DNA of 18,170 bases from Rhizobiaceae bacterium (GCA_913776675.1 CAJYRE010000390.1:1-18170), one strand, 5' to 3'; counted from the stretch's first letter, positions 7,427 to 14,834 are shown. Notes: generated by a model not told the origin, from the sequence alone. Numbers and translations are program-made.

Positions 7427-8181
7427 TGCACGCCCTTGAAGAAGCGGTTGAAACGCAGATTGGTCGGCCATTTCCAGATTTCGCTGAAGGCTGTATCATT
7501 ACCCAGCGAGAAGAAAATGATCGAAGCACGACCAACAAGATTCTCTGCCGGCACCATGCCAACATCAAAACGGCTGTCGGCGGAATTGTCGCGGTTATCG
7601 CCCATCATGAAATAATGATCCGGCGGGACAATAAATTCGCGCGTGTTGTCGCCATCGGAATTCGGCCTCTCATCCAACGTGTCATAGGTGCGACCATTGT
7701 CGAGGGTTTCGCGGAACACCGGAATATCACGACCGGGATCATTTCTATAATCGGAATTAAAGGTACCATCGGCCACCTTCGGCACGGCCTTGCCGTTGAT
7801 GTACAGCACCCCGTCCTTGACCTGAATGTGATCACCGGGCAAGCCCACAAGACGCTTGATATAATCGACATCTGGATTGGGCGGATAACGGAACACCACA
7901 ACATCGCCACGAGTCGGTTCGCTTTTCAAAATCCGACCTTCAAACAAATCCGGCGAGAAAGGCAAAGAGTATTTTGAAAAGCCGTAAGCGAACTTATTCA
8001 CGAAAATATAATCGCCCACCAGCAATGTTGGCATCATTGAGCCAGAGGGAATTGTAAACGGCTGAAACAGCACTGTGCGGATCACCGTTGCCAGAATCAA
8101 TGCTTGAACAATGACCTTGATATTTTCCCAAAGAGGATTCTGCTTCTTGTCGTCTCTATCCGTCACGCCGGTCTCTTTCAT
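7423..8181 (-). CDS. lepB: Signal peptidase I
   Basis: 252 residues. It is a membrane-bound Ser/Lys protease that removes signal peptides from exported proteins. One N-terminal membrane segment (about 22-38) is followed by the periplasmic catalytic domain. The nucleophile is S48 in IPSGSMMPTL, the general base K109 in YIKRLVGLPGD, and the conserved box GDNRDNSADSR lies in the C-terminal part. Length and boxes are normal for alphaproteobacteria. It is the first gene of lepB-rnc-era. The stretch upstream is about 600 bases without acpS, which usually precedes it in rhizobia. No strong ribosome-binding site is seen before the ATG at 8181. Confidence 0.95.
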   Translation of the reverse strand: MKETGVTDRDDKKQNPLWENIKVIVQALILATVIRTVLFQPFTIPSGSMMPTLLVGDYIFVNKFAYGFSKYSLPFSPDLFEGRILKSEPTRGDVVVFRYPPNPDVDYIKRLVGLPGDHIQVKDGVLYINGKAVPKVADGTFNSDYRNDPGRDIPVFRETLDNGRTYDTLDERPNSDGDNTREFIVPPDHYFMMGDNRDNSADSRFDVGMVPAENLVGRASIIFFSLGNDTAFSEIWKWPTNLRFNRFFKGVQ

Positions 8182-8502
8182 AATACGTCATGTGCTGCCT
8201 ATCTAGTCCGTTCCAATCGCCGCGGCAACGGCAAAACCACCAGATCACGCGCTTGAGACCACGAACAGCCAGCAAAATCGTACGTCAGCAACATTCACGC
8301 TTCATTGAAAACAGCCGAGAGGCCTTGCTGAGCCTCAACCCATCACAAGACAGCACCGGACAAAGAGAGATCACGCATTCAAAGCTGGGAGTCCAAAAGA
8401 CGCGAAGAACGAAAAAGCAAATCGTCGGGTATGATAGCAGCGCCCTCATTCCGCGCTGCCGCGTCAAATCATAACATGCCCCACTCAGCCTATACCGACT
8501 GC

Positions 8503-8546
8503 GCCGTGCGCTATATATGGCGCACCAAGGTTCGCTGTAGCGCTTT
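8503..8546 (+). repeat. Dispersed palindromic repeat, copy A
   Basis: The core is a hairpin, GTGCGC (8506-8511) and GCGCAC (8520-8525), followed by CAAGGTTCGC. The 44 bases match the reverse complement of 14990-15033 at 38 positions by hand alignment, without gaps. Two intergenic copies 6.4 kb apart in opposite orientation indicate a short extragenic repeat family. Confidence 0.7.
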
Positions 8547-8615
8547 ATATCTGCTGCATAATTCAGGGCAACGTGGCGAAGTGCATGTTTGCATTTCACC
8601 CAAGATACTCTCATC

Positions 8616-8641
8616 AAGGTAAGCGAAACCGCTTACCTTTT
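8616..8641 (+). terminator. Orphan plus-strand terminator
   Basis: Perfect 10-bp stem AAGGTAAGCG (8616-8625) / CGCTTACCTT (8630-8639) with loop AAAC, leading into TTTTC. The tetraloop-like loop, strong stem and U-tract are those of an intrinsic terminator. On the minus strand the stem is followed by GATGAG, so it points to the plus strand. No plus-strand gene lies upstream for more than 2.9 kb (the AbrB gene ends at 5698). Confidence 0.65.
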
Positions 8642-8776
8642 CATTCAGGCACATCTCCCCAAGAGAGCCATACCTCAGCCCCGGAATATCCGGGAACCAC
8701 ACATTCAAACCGCTCTAGGCATATCAATTTAGCAGAGCTTACGCTGCATTTCAGCCATGCATAAAGCGCGCATCAC

Positions 8777-8929
8777 TTAGCGGGTGCGACGGAACAGGCC
8801 GTTATCGATTTCGCGCTGGCGATATTCCAGATCAACACGATCATAGGCGCCGTTCAGATAGGCCATTTCACGATCCTGAACGCTAGGAACGCTGAGTGCG
8901 CGGGCAAATTTACGAATAGGTCCAAACAT
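8777..8929 (-). CDS. Small DUF3563-like protein
   Basis: 50 residues, ATG at 8929, TAA at 8777-8779. An excellent ribosome-binding site (GAGGT, 7 bases upstream) supports translation. The protein starts MFGPIRKFARALSVPS, and its centre REMAYLNGAYDRVDLEYRQR continues to a basic end (GLFRRTR). The pattern of an acidic central segment with LEYRQR followed by a basic tail resembles the short DUF3563 family of alpha- and betaproteobacteria, whose function is unknown; I assign this by memory only. It is soluble, highly charged and probably helical. The upstream region holds two symmetric sites: GCACAA/TTGTGC at 8960-8976 and ATGCATT/AATGCAT at 9015-9029, suggesting regulation. Confidence 0.65.
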   Translation of the reverse strand: MFGPIRKFARALSVPSVQDREMAYLNGAYDRVDLEYRQREIDNGLFRRTR

Positions 8930-9014
8930 TGTCTTACCTCGTTTGCTTCAAGTTCATGAGCACAACATAATTGTGCCGCGCACAAATAACCAGCCACAAG
9001 GTCAAGCACCAGCC

Positions 9015-9029
9015 ATGCATTAAATGCAT
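9015..9029. promoter_or_regulatory. Symmetric site upstream of the DUF3563-like gene
   Basis: ATGCATTAAATGCAT has perfect 7-base arms around one base and lies about 85 bases before the start codon at 8929. A second dyad, GCACAA-N5-TTGTGC, lies at 8960-8976, in the likely 5' leader. TTGACC at about 8998-9003 (minus strand) may be a -35 element. These are operator candidates; no regulator can be named. Confidence 0.3.
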
Positions 9030-9164
9030 ATCAAAAGGTTTAATGAGGGATAAATAGGCAAAACTGTCTGAAATTTAAGCAGGCGGCACGGAGCAAAAGC
9101 CAGCCAGAGGCTTCGACCGCAGAGAGAATGGAGCAAAATCATGCTCTGTCTCGAACGAAATGCG

Positions 9165-9186
9165 AAAAGGAGCCTTTTGGCCCCTT
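9165..9186 (-). terminator. Terminator of rsh
   Basis: Read on the minus strand: AAGGGGCC, loop AAAA, GGCTCCTT, with one G-U pair, then TTCGCATTTCG. It begins about 15 bases after the rsh stop codon at 9202. The T-run is short, with four T in all. Confidence 0.65.
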
Positions 9187-9201
9187 CCCTCCTACTCCAG
9201 C

Positions 9202-11439
9202 TTAATCGTAAACGCGCTTGGTTGTTGCCACGCAATCCAGCTCTTTCAATTGTGTCAGCAACTGATTGAGCTGGCGCAAGTCCCACACATCCAGATCGAA
9301 GGCCATTTCGGTAAAATCTGCGGCAACACGCATCATGGTCAGCAGGCGAATATTGATGTCCAATGCAGCAATCTGCTGGGCCACCTTGGCCAAGGTTCCG
9401 GGCTCATTAATGCCATTCACCAGAATGCGGGCACTGAAGCGCGATTTATTGGCCAGATCCAAATCCCAGCGCACATCAATCCAGCGCTCCGGCTCATCAT
9501 CAAACTTCTGCAAGGCAGAAGCCTGAATGGGATAGATGGTAATGCCCTTGCCTTCTTGCATAATGCCAACGATGCGATCACCTGGCACAGCCCCGGCAGG
9601 CGCAAAATGCACATCCGGATTACCCACAAATCCGCGAATGGGCAAAGGAGCAGCGGTTTCCGCCCGCTCTCCTGCGCCAGCCGCATTTTCACTGGGCTTT
9701 TTGCCCTCAGGCAATTTGAACATCACGCCATTGGCCGAGCGCATGTTGAACCAGCCATCATCTGTCGATGGTTTCACCGTGACGCGCTCATCCTGATAAT
9801 CAGGGAACACCGCCTTAAGCACATCCAGCGACGACAGCTCACCACGGCCAACGGCCGCCACGGCATCCTCGACATCCTTATGGCCGAGACGATGCAGGAC
9901 CGGCTTTAAAACCTCGCGGGAGAATACTTTGCCGGCCCGCTCAAACGTGCGCTCCAGAATGCGATGACCAAGACCGGAATATTGCTTGCGAATGGCCATA
10001 CGGGTGGCGCGGCGAATGGCGGCACGCGCCTTGCCCGTAACCACAATTTCTTCCCAGGCGGCGGGCGGAACCTGGACACCAGAGCGGATGATCTCCACCT
10101 CATCACCATTGGCAAGGCGTGTGACCAGCGGCATGATGCGCCCGTTGATCTTCGCCCCCACCGTCGTATCGCCAATGTTGGTATGCACCGCATAAGCAAA
10201 ATCAATCGGCGTTGCACCACGCGGCAGGGCAATCAGCTTGCCCTTTGGCGTAAAGCAGAACACCTGATCCTGAAACAGCTCCAGCTTGGTGTGTTCCAGA
10301 AACTCTTCCGGATTATTGGCTTCGGAGAGTGATTCAATTGTATGGCGCAGCCAGCTATAGGCGTTGCTCTCTCTCGAGAGCAATTCACCCTCGGTACCGC
10401 TTTCACCATCTTTATAGAGCGAATGCGCGGCAATGCCGTATTCAGCAATTTCATGCATGCGTTTCGTGCGGATTTGCAGCTCGATACGCTGACGTGACGG
10501 CCCGACAATCGTGGTGTGCAGCGAGCGGTAATCATTCTGCTTCGGTGTCGAGATGTAATCCTTGAACCGACCGGGAACCACGCGCCAGCGGGTGTGGACA
10601 ATGCCCAACGCCCGGTAACAGGCGGCAATATCATCGACCAATACGCGGAAACCATACACATCGGAGAGCTGCTCGAACGACAGCGATTTCGACTGCATCT
10701 TGCGAAACACCGAATATGGCTTTTTCTGGCGTCCCTTGACCTTGGCATGCAACAGGCCATTGGCCAGCAGCAATTCGCTCAACTCGGCCTCAATCTTGAT
10801 GATGAGGCCTTCATTGCGCTTGGAAAGCTCTTCGAGGCGGTGCGTCACCGTTTCATAGGCTTCCGGATTGATGTAGCGAAACGACAGGTCTTCCAACTCG
10901 TCCCGCATATCCTGCATACCCATGCGACCTGCCAGCGGCGCATAGATTTCCATGGTTTCTTCGGAAATACGGGCACGCTTGTCCGGGCGCATATGCTCCA
11001 GTGTGCGCATATTATGCAGGCGATCAGCCAGCTTCACCAGAAGCACGCGCACATCATCGGAAATCGCCAAGAGCAGCTTGCGCAGGTTTTCAGCCTGCTT
11101 GGCTTTTTTGGAAACCAGATCGAGCTTTTTCAGCTTGGTCAGCCCTTCCACCAGCCTGCCAATATCCTCGCCAAACAGCTCATCAATTTCGGCACGGGTG
11201 GCGGTGGTATCTTCAATGGTGTCATGCAGCAGGGCAACGGCAATGGTCGATTCATCCAGATGCATTTCCGTGAGAATCGCAGCCACTTCCAGAGGATGCG
11301 AAATATAGGGATCGCCGCTGGCGCGTTTTTGCTGACCATGCTTTTGCATGGCATAGACATAGGCCTTGTTGAGCAATGCCTCGTTTGCATCGGGCTTGTA
11401 TTGTTGCACCCGCTCCACGAGTTCATATTGCCGCATCAT
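9202..11439 (-). CDS. rsh: Bifunctional (p)ppGpp synthetase/hydrolase (RelA/SpoT family)
   Basis: 745 residues, the normal length of a rhizobial Rsh. The N-terminal HD hydrolase domain (about 20-200) has HDTIED at 72-77 and LLVKLADRLHNMRTL, so ppGpp breakdown should be active. The synthetase domain contains RFKD at about 291-294, the form usual in bifunctional enzymes, followed by DYISTPKQNDYRSLHTTI. A TGS domain (FCFTPKGKLIALPRGATPIDFAYAVHT) and a C-terminal ACT domain (RILVNGINEPGTLAKVAQQIA) complete the regulatory half. It sets ppGpp level in response to starvation. Two adjacent ATGs (11439, 11436) are possible starts; GGAG lies about 10 bases upstream. rpoZ lies 200 bases upstream on the same strand but is followed by its own terminator, so rsh probably has its own promoter. 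Confidence 0.97.
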   Translation of the reverse strand: MMRQYELVERVQQYKPDANEALLNKAYVYAMQKHGQQKRASGDPYISHPLEVAAILTEMHLDESTIAVALLHDTIEDTTATRAEIDELFGEDIGRLVEGLTKLKKLDLVSKKAKQAENLRKLLLAISDDVRVLLVKLADRLHNMRTLEHMRPDKRARISEETMEIYAPLAGRMGMQDMRDELEDLSFRYINPEAYETVTHRLEELSKRNEGLIIKIEAELSELLLANGLLHAKVKGRQKKPYSVFRKMQSKSLSFEQLSDVYGFRVLVDDIAACYRALGIVHTRWRVVPGRFKDYISTPKQNDYRSLHTTIVGPSRQRIELQIRTKRMHEIAEYGIAAHSLYKDGESGTEGELLSRESNAYSWLRHTIESLSEANNPEEFLEHTKLELFQDQVFCFTPKGKLIALPRGATPIDFAYAVHTNIGDTTVGAKINGRIMPLVTRLANGDEVEIIRSGVQVPPAAWEEIVVTGKARAAIRRATRMAIRKQYSGLGHRILERTFERAGKVFSREVLKPVLHRLGHKDVEDAVAAVGRGELSSLDVLKAVFPDYQDERVTVKPSTDDGWFNMRSANGVMFKLPEGKKPSENAAGAGERAETAAPLPIRGFVGNPDVHFAPAGAVPGDRIVGIMQEGKGITIYPIQASALQKFDDEPERWIDVRWDLDLANKSRFSARILVNGINEPGTLAKVAQQIAALDINIRLLTMMRVAADFTEMAFDLDVWDLRQLNQLLTQLKELDCVATTKRVYD

Positions 11440-11459
11440 TCCAAGGCTACTCCATCAGA

Positions 11460-11502
11460 GCATTTCCGGCAAAAGTGTATCGCGGTGAGCAATCGGAAAT
11501 GC
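11460..11502. repeat. Rhizobial-type extragenic palindrome in the rsh leader
   Basis: GCATTTCCG (11460-11468) and CGGAAATGC (11494-11502) are perfect 9-base arms around 25 bases that include GCAAAAGTGTATCGCGGT. The order (arm, GGCAAAAGTGT, GCGGT, arm, then GTATAACAAGGAAT) resembles, from memory, the abundant intergenic palindrome of Rhizobiales genomes of the form AGAGCATTTCC-GGAAAAGTGTGAAGCGG. This copy is degenerate. It lies 20-63 bases upstream of the rsh start. Confidence 0.6.
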
Positions 11503-11555
11503 GTATAACAAGGAATCACAAGATTTCAGCTTTGCATAGAAAAACTGAAATTTAT

Positions 11556-11592
11556 TAAAAAGAAAAGCGCGCCAACCTTTTATGGCTGACGC
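11556..11592 (-). terminator. Terminator of rpoZ
   Basis: On the minus strand GCGTCAGCC (11592-11584), loop ATAAAA, GGTTGGCGC (11577-11569) form a 9-bp stem with two G-U pairs. GCTTTTCTTTTT follows. It starts about 47 bases after the rpoZ stop and separates rpoZ from rsh. A further inverted repeat (AGATTTCAG / CTGAAATTT) lies just beyond at 11521-11553. Confidence 0.7.
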
Positions 11593-11639
11593 ACATGATA
11601 ATAAACTGAATGACCAAGAGGTCAAAACCATGACGACGA

Positions 11640-12038
11640 TTAATAATCGTCGCTTTTTTCTGGCGGAACAAGACCTTCAATACCAGCCAGAAGATCTTCT
11701 TCGGACATTTGGTCGAAAGCGATGGTTTCCGGCATGTCATCTTCATCGTCGGAGCGCGCCGCAATCTGCCCTTCGCTGATCGATGCACCATCGCGCTCTG
11801 GCTCATCCACTTCCACATGTTTTTGCAGCGAGTGGATCAGATCTTCCTTCAAATCATCCGGCGAGAGTGTTTCGTCGGCAATCTCACGCAAGGCAACAAC
11901 AGGATTTTTGTCGTTGTCACGATCAATGGTAATGGACGCACCCTGAGAAATCTGGCGGGCGCGATGGCTTGCCAACAGTACCAGCTCGAAGCGGTTGTCG
12001 ACCTTGTCGATGCAATCTTCCACGGTAACGCGTGCCAT
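11640..12038 (-). CDS. rpoZ: RNA polymerase omega subunit
   Basis: 132 residues. Omega helps fold and assemble the beta' subunit of RNA polymerase and, in many proteobacteria, forms part of a ppGpp-binding site. The conserved N-terminal part [20 protein letters not shown] and [10 protein letters not shown] are clear. The acidic C-terminal extension (about 85-132, rich in D/E, ending [11 protein letters not shown]) is usual in alphaproteobacteria, where the protein is longer than the 91-residue E. coli form. AAGGA about 6 bases before the ATG at 12038 is a good ribosome-binding site. It lies upstream of rsh in the same direction, so the polymerase subunit and the ppGpp enzyme stay linked. Confidence 0.95.
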   Translation of the reverse strand: MARVTVEDCIDKVDNRFELVLLASHRARQISQGASITIDRDNDKNPVVALREIADETLSPDDLKEDLIHSLQKHVEVDEPERDGASISEGQIAARSDDEDDMPETIAFDQMSEEDLLAGIEGLVPPEKSDDY

Positions 12039-12086
12039 GGTCAGTCCTTCTTTTAATATTTATTACCCAAGGGATTGACAGACCGG

Positions 12087-12096
12087 ATACATGTAT
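12087..12096. promoter_or_regulatory. ATACATGTAT site 1, rpoZ side
   Basis: Perfect 10-base palindrome, 49 bases upstream of the rpoZ start codon. An identical site lies at 12223-12232. It overlaps possible promoter elements: on the minus strand TTGAAC, 17 bases, TATCCG; on the plus strand TTGACA at 12075-12080 is close by. Candidate operator. Confidence 0.4.
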
Positions 12097-12222
12097 TATC
12101 GCCAGAGTTCAAGTTTTTCCTCACGAGTGACTTTTTTTGCGTTGTTCAACCTGTATGCTGCAAAAAAACCGAAAATTTTAAATATTCAATCCAGAGGCGC
12201 TTGGAAATCCTTCTATCCCAAT

Positions 12223-12232
12223 ATACATGTAT
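12223..12232. promoter_or_regulatory. ATACATGTAT site 2, NYN side
   Basis: Second perfect copy of the palindrome, 136 bases from the first and 97 bases upstream of the NYN gene start. A separate dyad TATGATTAAATCATA (12237-12251) with CATAAT (possible -10) follows immediately. The twin sites in one divergent promoter region suggest a shared regulator. Confidence 0.4.
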
Positions 12233-12328
12233 CTTATATGATTAAATCATAATACACTAGTTCGGAAAATTGTGCGCCAACAAAACTATGGCCCCCCGCC
12301 CAGTGTAAGAACAAAAGGATGTTGCAAG

Positions 12329-12907
12329 ATGTTTGACCCCAGAGAAAAAATTGCGCTGTTTATTGATGGTGCCAACTTATATGCAGCTTCAAAAAGCCTT
12401 GGTTTTGATATTGATTATCGCAAGCTTCTCAAGGCTTTTCAAAAGCGTGGTTATTTGCTGCGCGCTTACTATTACACCGCGCTCATTGAAGATCAGGAAT
12501 ATTCATCTATCCGCCCGCTGATCGATTGGCTGGATTACAATGGATATAAAGTTATCACCAAGCCCGCCAAGGAGTTTACGGACTCGATGGGGCGGCGCAA
12601 GGTGAAGGGCAATATGGACATTGAATTGGCGATTGACGCCATGGAGCAGTCCGAAACAGTCGATCATCTGGTGATTTTCTCTGGTGATGGAGACTTTACA
12701 ACCCTGGTTGAAGCGTTGCAGCGCAAAGGGCGCAAGGTGTCTGTTGTCTCCACCATGGCAACCCAACCGCCGATGATTGCCGATGATTTGCGCCGTCAAG
12801 CTGACCATTTCATCGATCTTGTCTCCTTGAAGACAGAAGTTGGCCGTGATCCCGGTGAGCGTCCTTTGCGCGTGAATGACCCGATGATGAGTGAGCCACT
12901 TATCTAG
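12329..12907 (+). CDS. NYN domain (LabA/DUF88-like) protein
   Basis: 192 residues from the ATG at 12329 (MFDPREKIALFIDGANLY), preceded by AAGGA about 10 bases upstream. Codons further upstream in the open frame are ignored because the conserved protein starts here. NYN domains have a PIN-like nuclease fold. The acidic metal-binding set is complete: D13 (FIDGAN), D97 (NMDIELAID), D120 and D122 (FSGDGDF). This predicts a metal-dependent ribonuclease, though the substrate is unknown for this family in rhizobia. The protein ends with TAG, 35 bases before a hairpin (12942-12968), so this amber codon acts as a normal stop. It is divergent from rpoZ. Confidence 0.85.
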   Translation: MFDPREKIALFIDGANLYAASKSLGFDIDYRKLLKAFQKRGYLLRAYYYTALIEDQEYSSIRPLIDWLDYNGYKVITKPAKEFTDSMGRRKVKGNMDIELAIDAMEQSETVDHLVIFSGDGDFTTLVEALQRKGRKVSVVSTMATQPPMIADDLRRQADHFIDLVSLKTEVGRDPGERPLRVNDPMMSEPLI

Positions 12908-12941
12908 GATTGCAAACGCGAAACCTGCAAACGCACTTCAA

Positions 12942-12968
12942 CCCCGATTACATATTTTGTGATCGGGG
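12942..12968 (+). terminator. Hairpin after the NYN gene
   Basis: CCCCGATTACA (12942-12952) and TGTGATCGGGG (12958-12968), 11-bp arms with one T-G pair and loop TATTT. The sequence after it is GCATTCCTTC, a weak T-run. Confidence 0.5.
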
Positions 12969-13133
12969 GCATTCCTTCAAGAAAAAGAAGAAATTAAACA
13001 TTAAAATCAATAGACTACCTTAAGACACGGCCTTTTTTCTCCTCCAAGTTCCTCGCATTTTTATTGACCGTTATCATATTATTAAACCTAGAGACGTACG
13101 CCATTCCTGGGAGATGATACCTTCGACGATAAA

Positions 13134-13155
13134 CACCCTGACAATTGTCCGGGTG
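13134..13155. promoter_or_regulatory. 22-base interrupted palindrome
   Basis: CACCC (13134-13138), one mismatched base, the perfect palindrome GACAATTGTC (13140-13149), one mismatched base, and GGGTG (13151-13155). It lies about 130 bases upstream of the globin receptor start. Symmetry and position fit an operator. Confidence 0.35.
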
Positions 13156-13163
13156 CTTTGGCT

Positions 13164-13211
13164 GTTGCGGTATCCGGTGTGCAACTTGCTCTGCACACCG
13201 GATACCGCAAC
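13164..13211. repeat. Perfect 20-bp inverted repeat upstream of the globin receptor
   Basis: Left arm GTTGCGGTATCCGGTGTGCA (13164-13183), 8-base loop (13184-13191), exactly complementary right arm (13192-13211). Outer arms GCTTTGG (13155-13161) and CCAAAGC (13216-13222) extend the stem across a small internal loop. No T-run follows in either direction, so it is not a normal terminator. It lies 73 bases before the start codon of the receptor and would be in its leader if transcription starts further upstream. Confidence 0.75.
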
Positions 13212-13283
13212 GTAACCAAAGCTCGGCGAACTGGCGCATGATGCACCGCATTTTAAAGTCAACGTTTGACAAAGGTGCTTATT

Positions 13284-14789
13284 ATGACTGCGAACGCACA
13301 GAGTGAACTCAATAAGCGACTTGATTTTCTGCATATTACCCATGACGATCTCCAGATCGTTGCGAACCTTCGCCCCGTGATTGCCAAGGCGATTGGCCCT
13401 GCCCTTGATCGTTTTTACAACACGGCAAAGCAATATCCGGAGACGGCACGTTTTTTCTCCAGTGACGCGCATATTGAACACGCCAAGCAAAAACAGGTTC
13501 ATCACTGGTCACACCTTTTGTCGGGAAAAATTGACAGCAACTACATCAGCTCTGCCACCAAGATCGGTCAGACACATGCCAAACTCGGGCTGGACCCGCG
13601 CTGGTATATTGATGGGTATGGCATCATTCTGGCTGGCTTGGCGCAGGCCGTGCTGGAAGAAGAAATGCGCGGCACCCTGTTTGGCAAACGCTTTAGCGGC
13701 GCAATTGCCAAAGTATCTGCGCTTATTCGCACAACCATGCTCGATATGGATTTCGCCATTTCAACCTATGGCGAAGCCCTGAATGAAGAGCGCGCCAAAA
13801 TCGCCGAAGAACGCGCCCAGATTGCCAAAGAACAGCAGGAAGCGCTGACCGCTCTCGACAATGCGTTGGAAGCGTTGAGTCAGGGAGACCTAACGGCCTC
13901 GATCAACCAGCCGCTGTCCAGTCATTATGAAGGGTTACGGGCCAATTATAACAAGGCGGTTGCGGCTTTGGCAAATGCCTTTCAGGAAATCAGCCACGAA
14001 GCAGGACAGGTTTCCGCCAACAGCCGTGAGCTGACCCGCGCCACCGACGAAATGGCCAAGCGGACAGAACAGCAGGCAGCAGCCCTGGAAGAAACCTCGG
14101 CAGCACTTGAGCAGATCAGCGTGATTTCAAAACAATCCGCCAAACGAAGCGGTGAAGCGCAATCTGTGGCTTCCCATGCAGCCGATTCGGCCAGCAAGTC
14201 CAGCCTGATTGTGAGCGATGCCGTCAACGCGATGGATGCCATTGAGGAAAGCTCGAAAAAGATCTCCTCCATCATCAGCGTGATTGATGAAATCTCCTTC
14301 CAGACCAATCTTCTGGCCCTGAACGCAGGTGTTGAAGCCGCTCGTGCCGGTGAAGCTGGCAAGGGCTTTGCCGTGGTGGCGCAGGAAGTGCGGGAATTGG
14401 CCCAGCGCTCTGCCAATGCCGCCAAGGAAATCAAGACGCTGATTGATCGATCGTCACAGGATGTAGCCAACGGGGTTTCGCTCGTTAATCAGACCGGAGA
14501 AGTGCTGCGCAACATCAGCGATCAGGTGCGCGAGGTGAATGGCCATATCGTTGCCATTGCCCAGTCTGCTCAAGAACAAGCGTCTGGCATCATGGAAATC
14601 AACGCTGCCATCACCAGTATGGACCAATTGACCCAGCAAAATGCAGCCATGGTGGAAGAAACAAACGCATCGACCCATACGCTGAAGGGCGTTTCGGATC
14701 ATTTGACATCCTTGCTCGCTCGTTTTCAAACACAAGGGGCCAAGATGCACACCCGCTCCAACGCCTATCATCAGTCCTACGTGGCTTGA
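13284..14789 (+). CDS. Globin-coupled methyl-accepting chemotaxis protein (HemAT-type)
   Basis: 501 residues from the ATG at 13284, with AAAGGTG about 7 bases upstream. There is no membrane segment, so it is a cytoplasmic receptor. The first 170 residues or so are a protoglobin sensor. H98 in [20 protein letters not shown] fits the proximal haem ligand of globin-coupled sensors, predicting O2 (or NO/CO) sensing. A helical linker ([21 protein letters not shown]) leads to the coiled-coil signalling domain with the hairpin tip [20 protein letters not shown], followed by [20 protein letters not shown], at about 334-385, which contacts CheW/CheA. The C-terminus lacks an NWETF-like CheR tether. It is convergent with a second soluble receptor. 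Aerotaxis is the likely role. Confidence 0.92.
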   Translation: MTANAQSELNKRLDFLHITHDDLQIVANLRPVIAKAIGPALDRFYNTAKQYPETARFFSSDAHIEHAKQKQVHHWSHLLSGKIDSNYISSATKIGQTHAKLGLDPRWYIDGYGIILAGLAQAVLEEEMRGTLFGKRFSGAIAKVSALIRTTMLDMDFAISTYGEALNEERAKIAEERAQIAKEQQEALTALDNALEALSQGDLTASINQPLSSHYEGLRANYNKAVAALANAFQEISHEAGQVSANSRELTRATDEMAKRTEQQAAALEETSAALEQISVISKQSAKRSGEAQSVASHAADSASKSSLIVSDAVNAMDAIEESSKKISSIISVIDEISFQTNLLALNAGVEAARAGEAGKGFAVVAQEVRELAQRSANAAKEIKTLIDRSSQDVANGVSLVNQTGEVLRNISDQVREVNGHIVAIAQSAQEQASGIMEINAAITSMDQLTQQNAAMVEETNASTHTLKGVSDHLTSLLARFQTQGAKMHTRSNAYHQSYVA

Positions 14790-14804
14790 CGCCAAATTGC
14801 CGAT

Positions 14805-14834
14805 AAAACGGGCATAAATCTCTATGCCCGTTTT
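14805..14834 (+). terminator. Terminator of the globin receptor gene
   Basis: Perfect 12-bp stem AAAACGGGCATA (14805-14816) / TATGCCCGTTTT (14823-14834), 6-base loop. The final TTTT belongs to the arm. It starts 16 bases after the stop. The A-rich left arm makes it usable on the minus strand as well. Confidence 0.75.

Larger units (their letters stand above)
8182..8776. other. 595-base intergenic region upstream of lepB
   Basis: No protein gene is supported: the short ORFs on both strands (8190-8474 plus, 8285-8617 minus) show no conserved motifs or ribosome-binding sites. Structures present: GAGGC...GCCTC near 8320-8337, GCAGCGC (8437-8443) / GCGCTGC (8453-8459), the dispersed repeat at 8503-8546, a small AAGTGCA/TGCATTT hairpin near 8580-8597, and a plus-strand terminator at 8616-8641. 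The lepB promoter must lie here. The plus-strand terminator has no gene in front of it, which hints at a small RNA. Confidence 0.5.
12908..13283. other. Intergenic region between the NYN gene and the globin receptor
   Basis: 376 bases without a gene. In order: a terminator-like hairpin for the NYN gene (12942-12968), an A/T-rich part with TTGACC near 13065 that may carry a promoter, an interrupted palindrome (13134-13155), and a perfect 20-bp inverted repeat (13164-13211) flanked by 7-bp outer arms. Confidence 0.6.

Noticed and set aside
8285..8617. 110-codon minus-strand ORF upstream of lepB
   Set aside because: Cys- and Arg-rich without recognisable motifs; it spans the terminator-side hairpins and dispersed repeat, so it is probably not coding. 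I also saw no AcpS remnant in it.
10516..11508. 330-codon plus-strand ORF opposite rsh
   Set aside because: Antisense of the conserved HD and synthetase domains of rsh; composition typical of a shadow frame.
12237..12251. FNR/FixK-type box in TATGATTAAATCATA
   Set aside because: The half-sites are separated by three bases instead of the four of TTGAT-N4-ATCAA, and the outer bases differ.
13074..13505. 143-codon minus-strand ORF over the start of the globin receptor
   Set aside because: It crosses the perfect inverted repeat and is antisense to the globin domain; no support.
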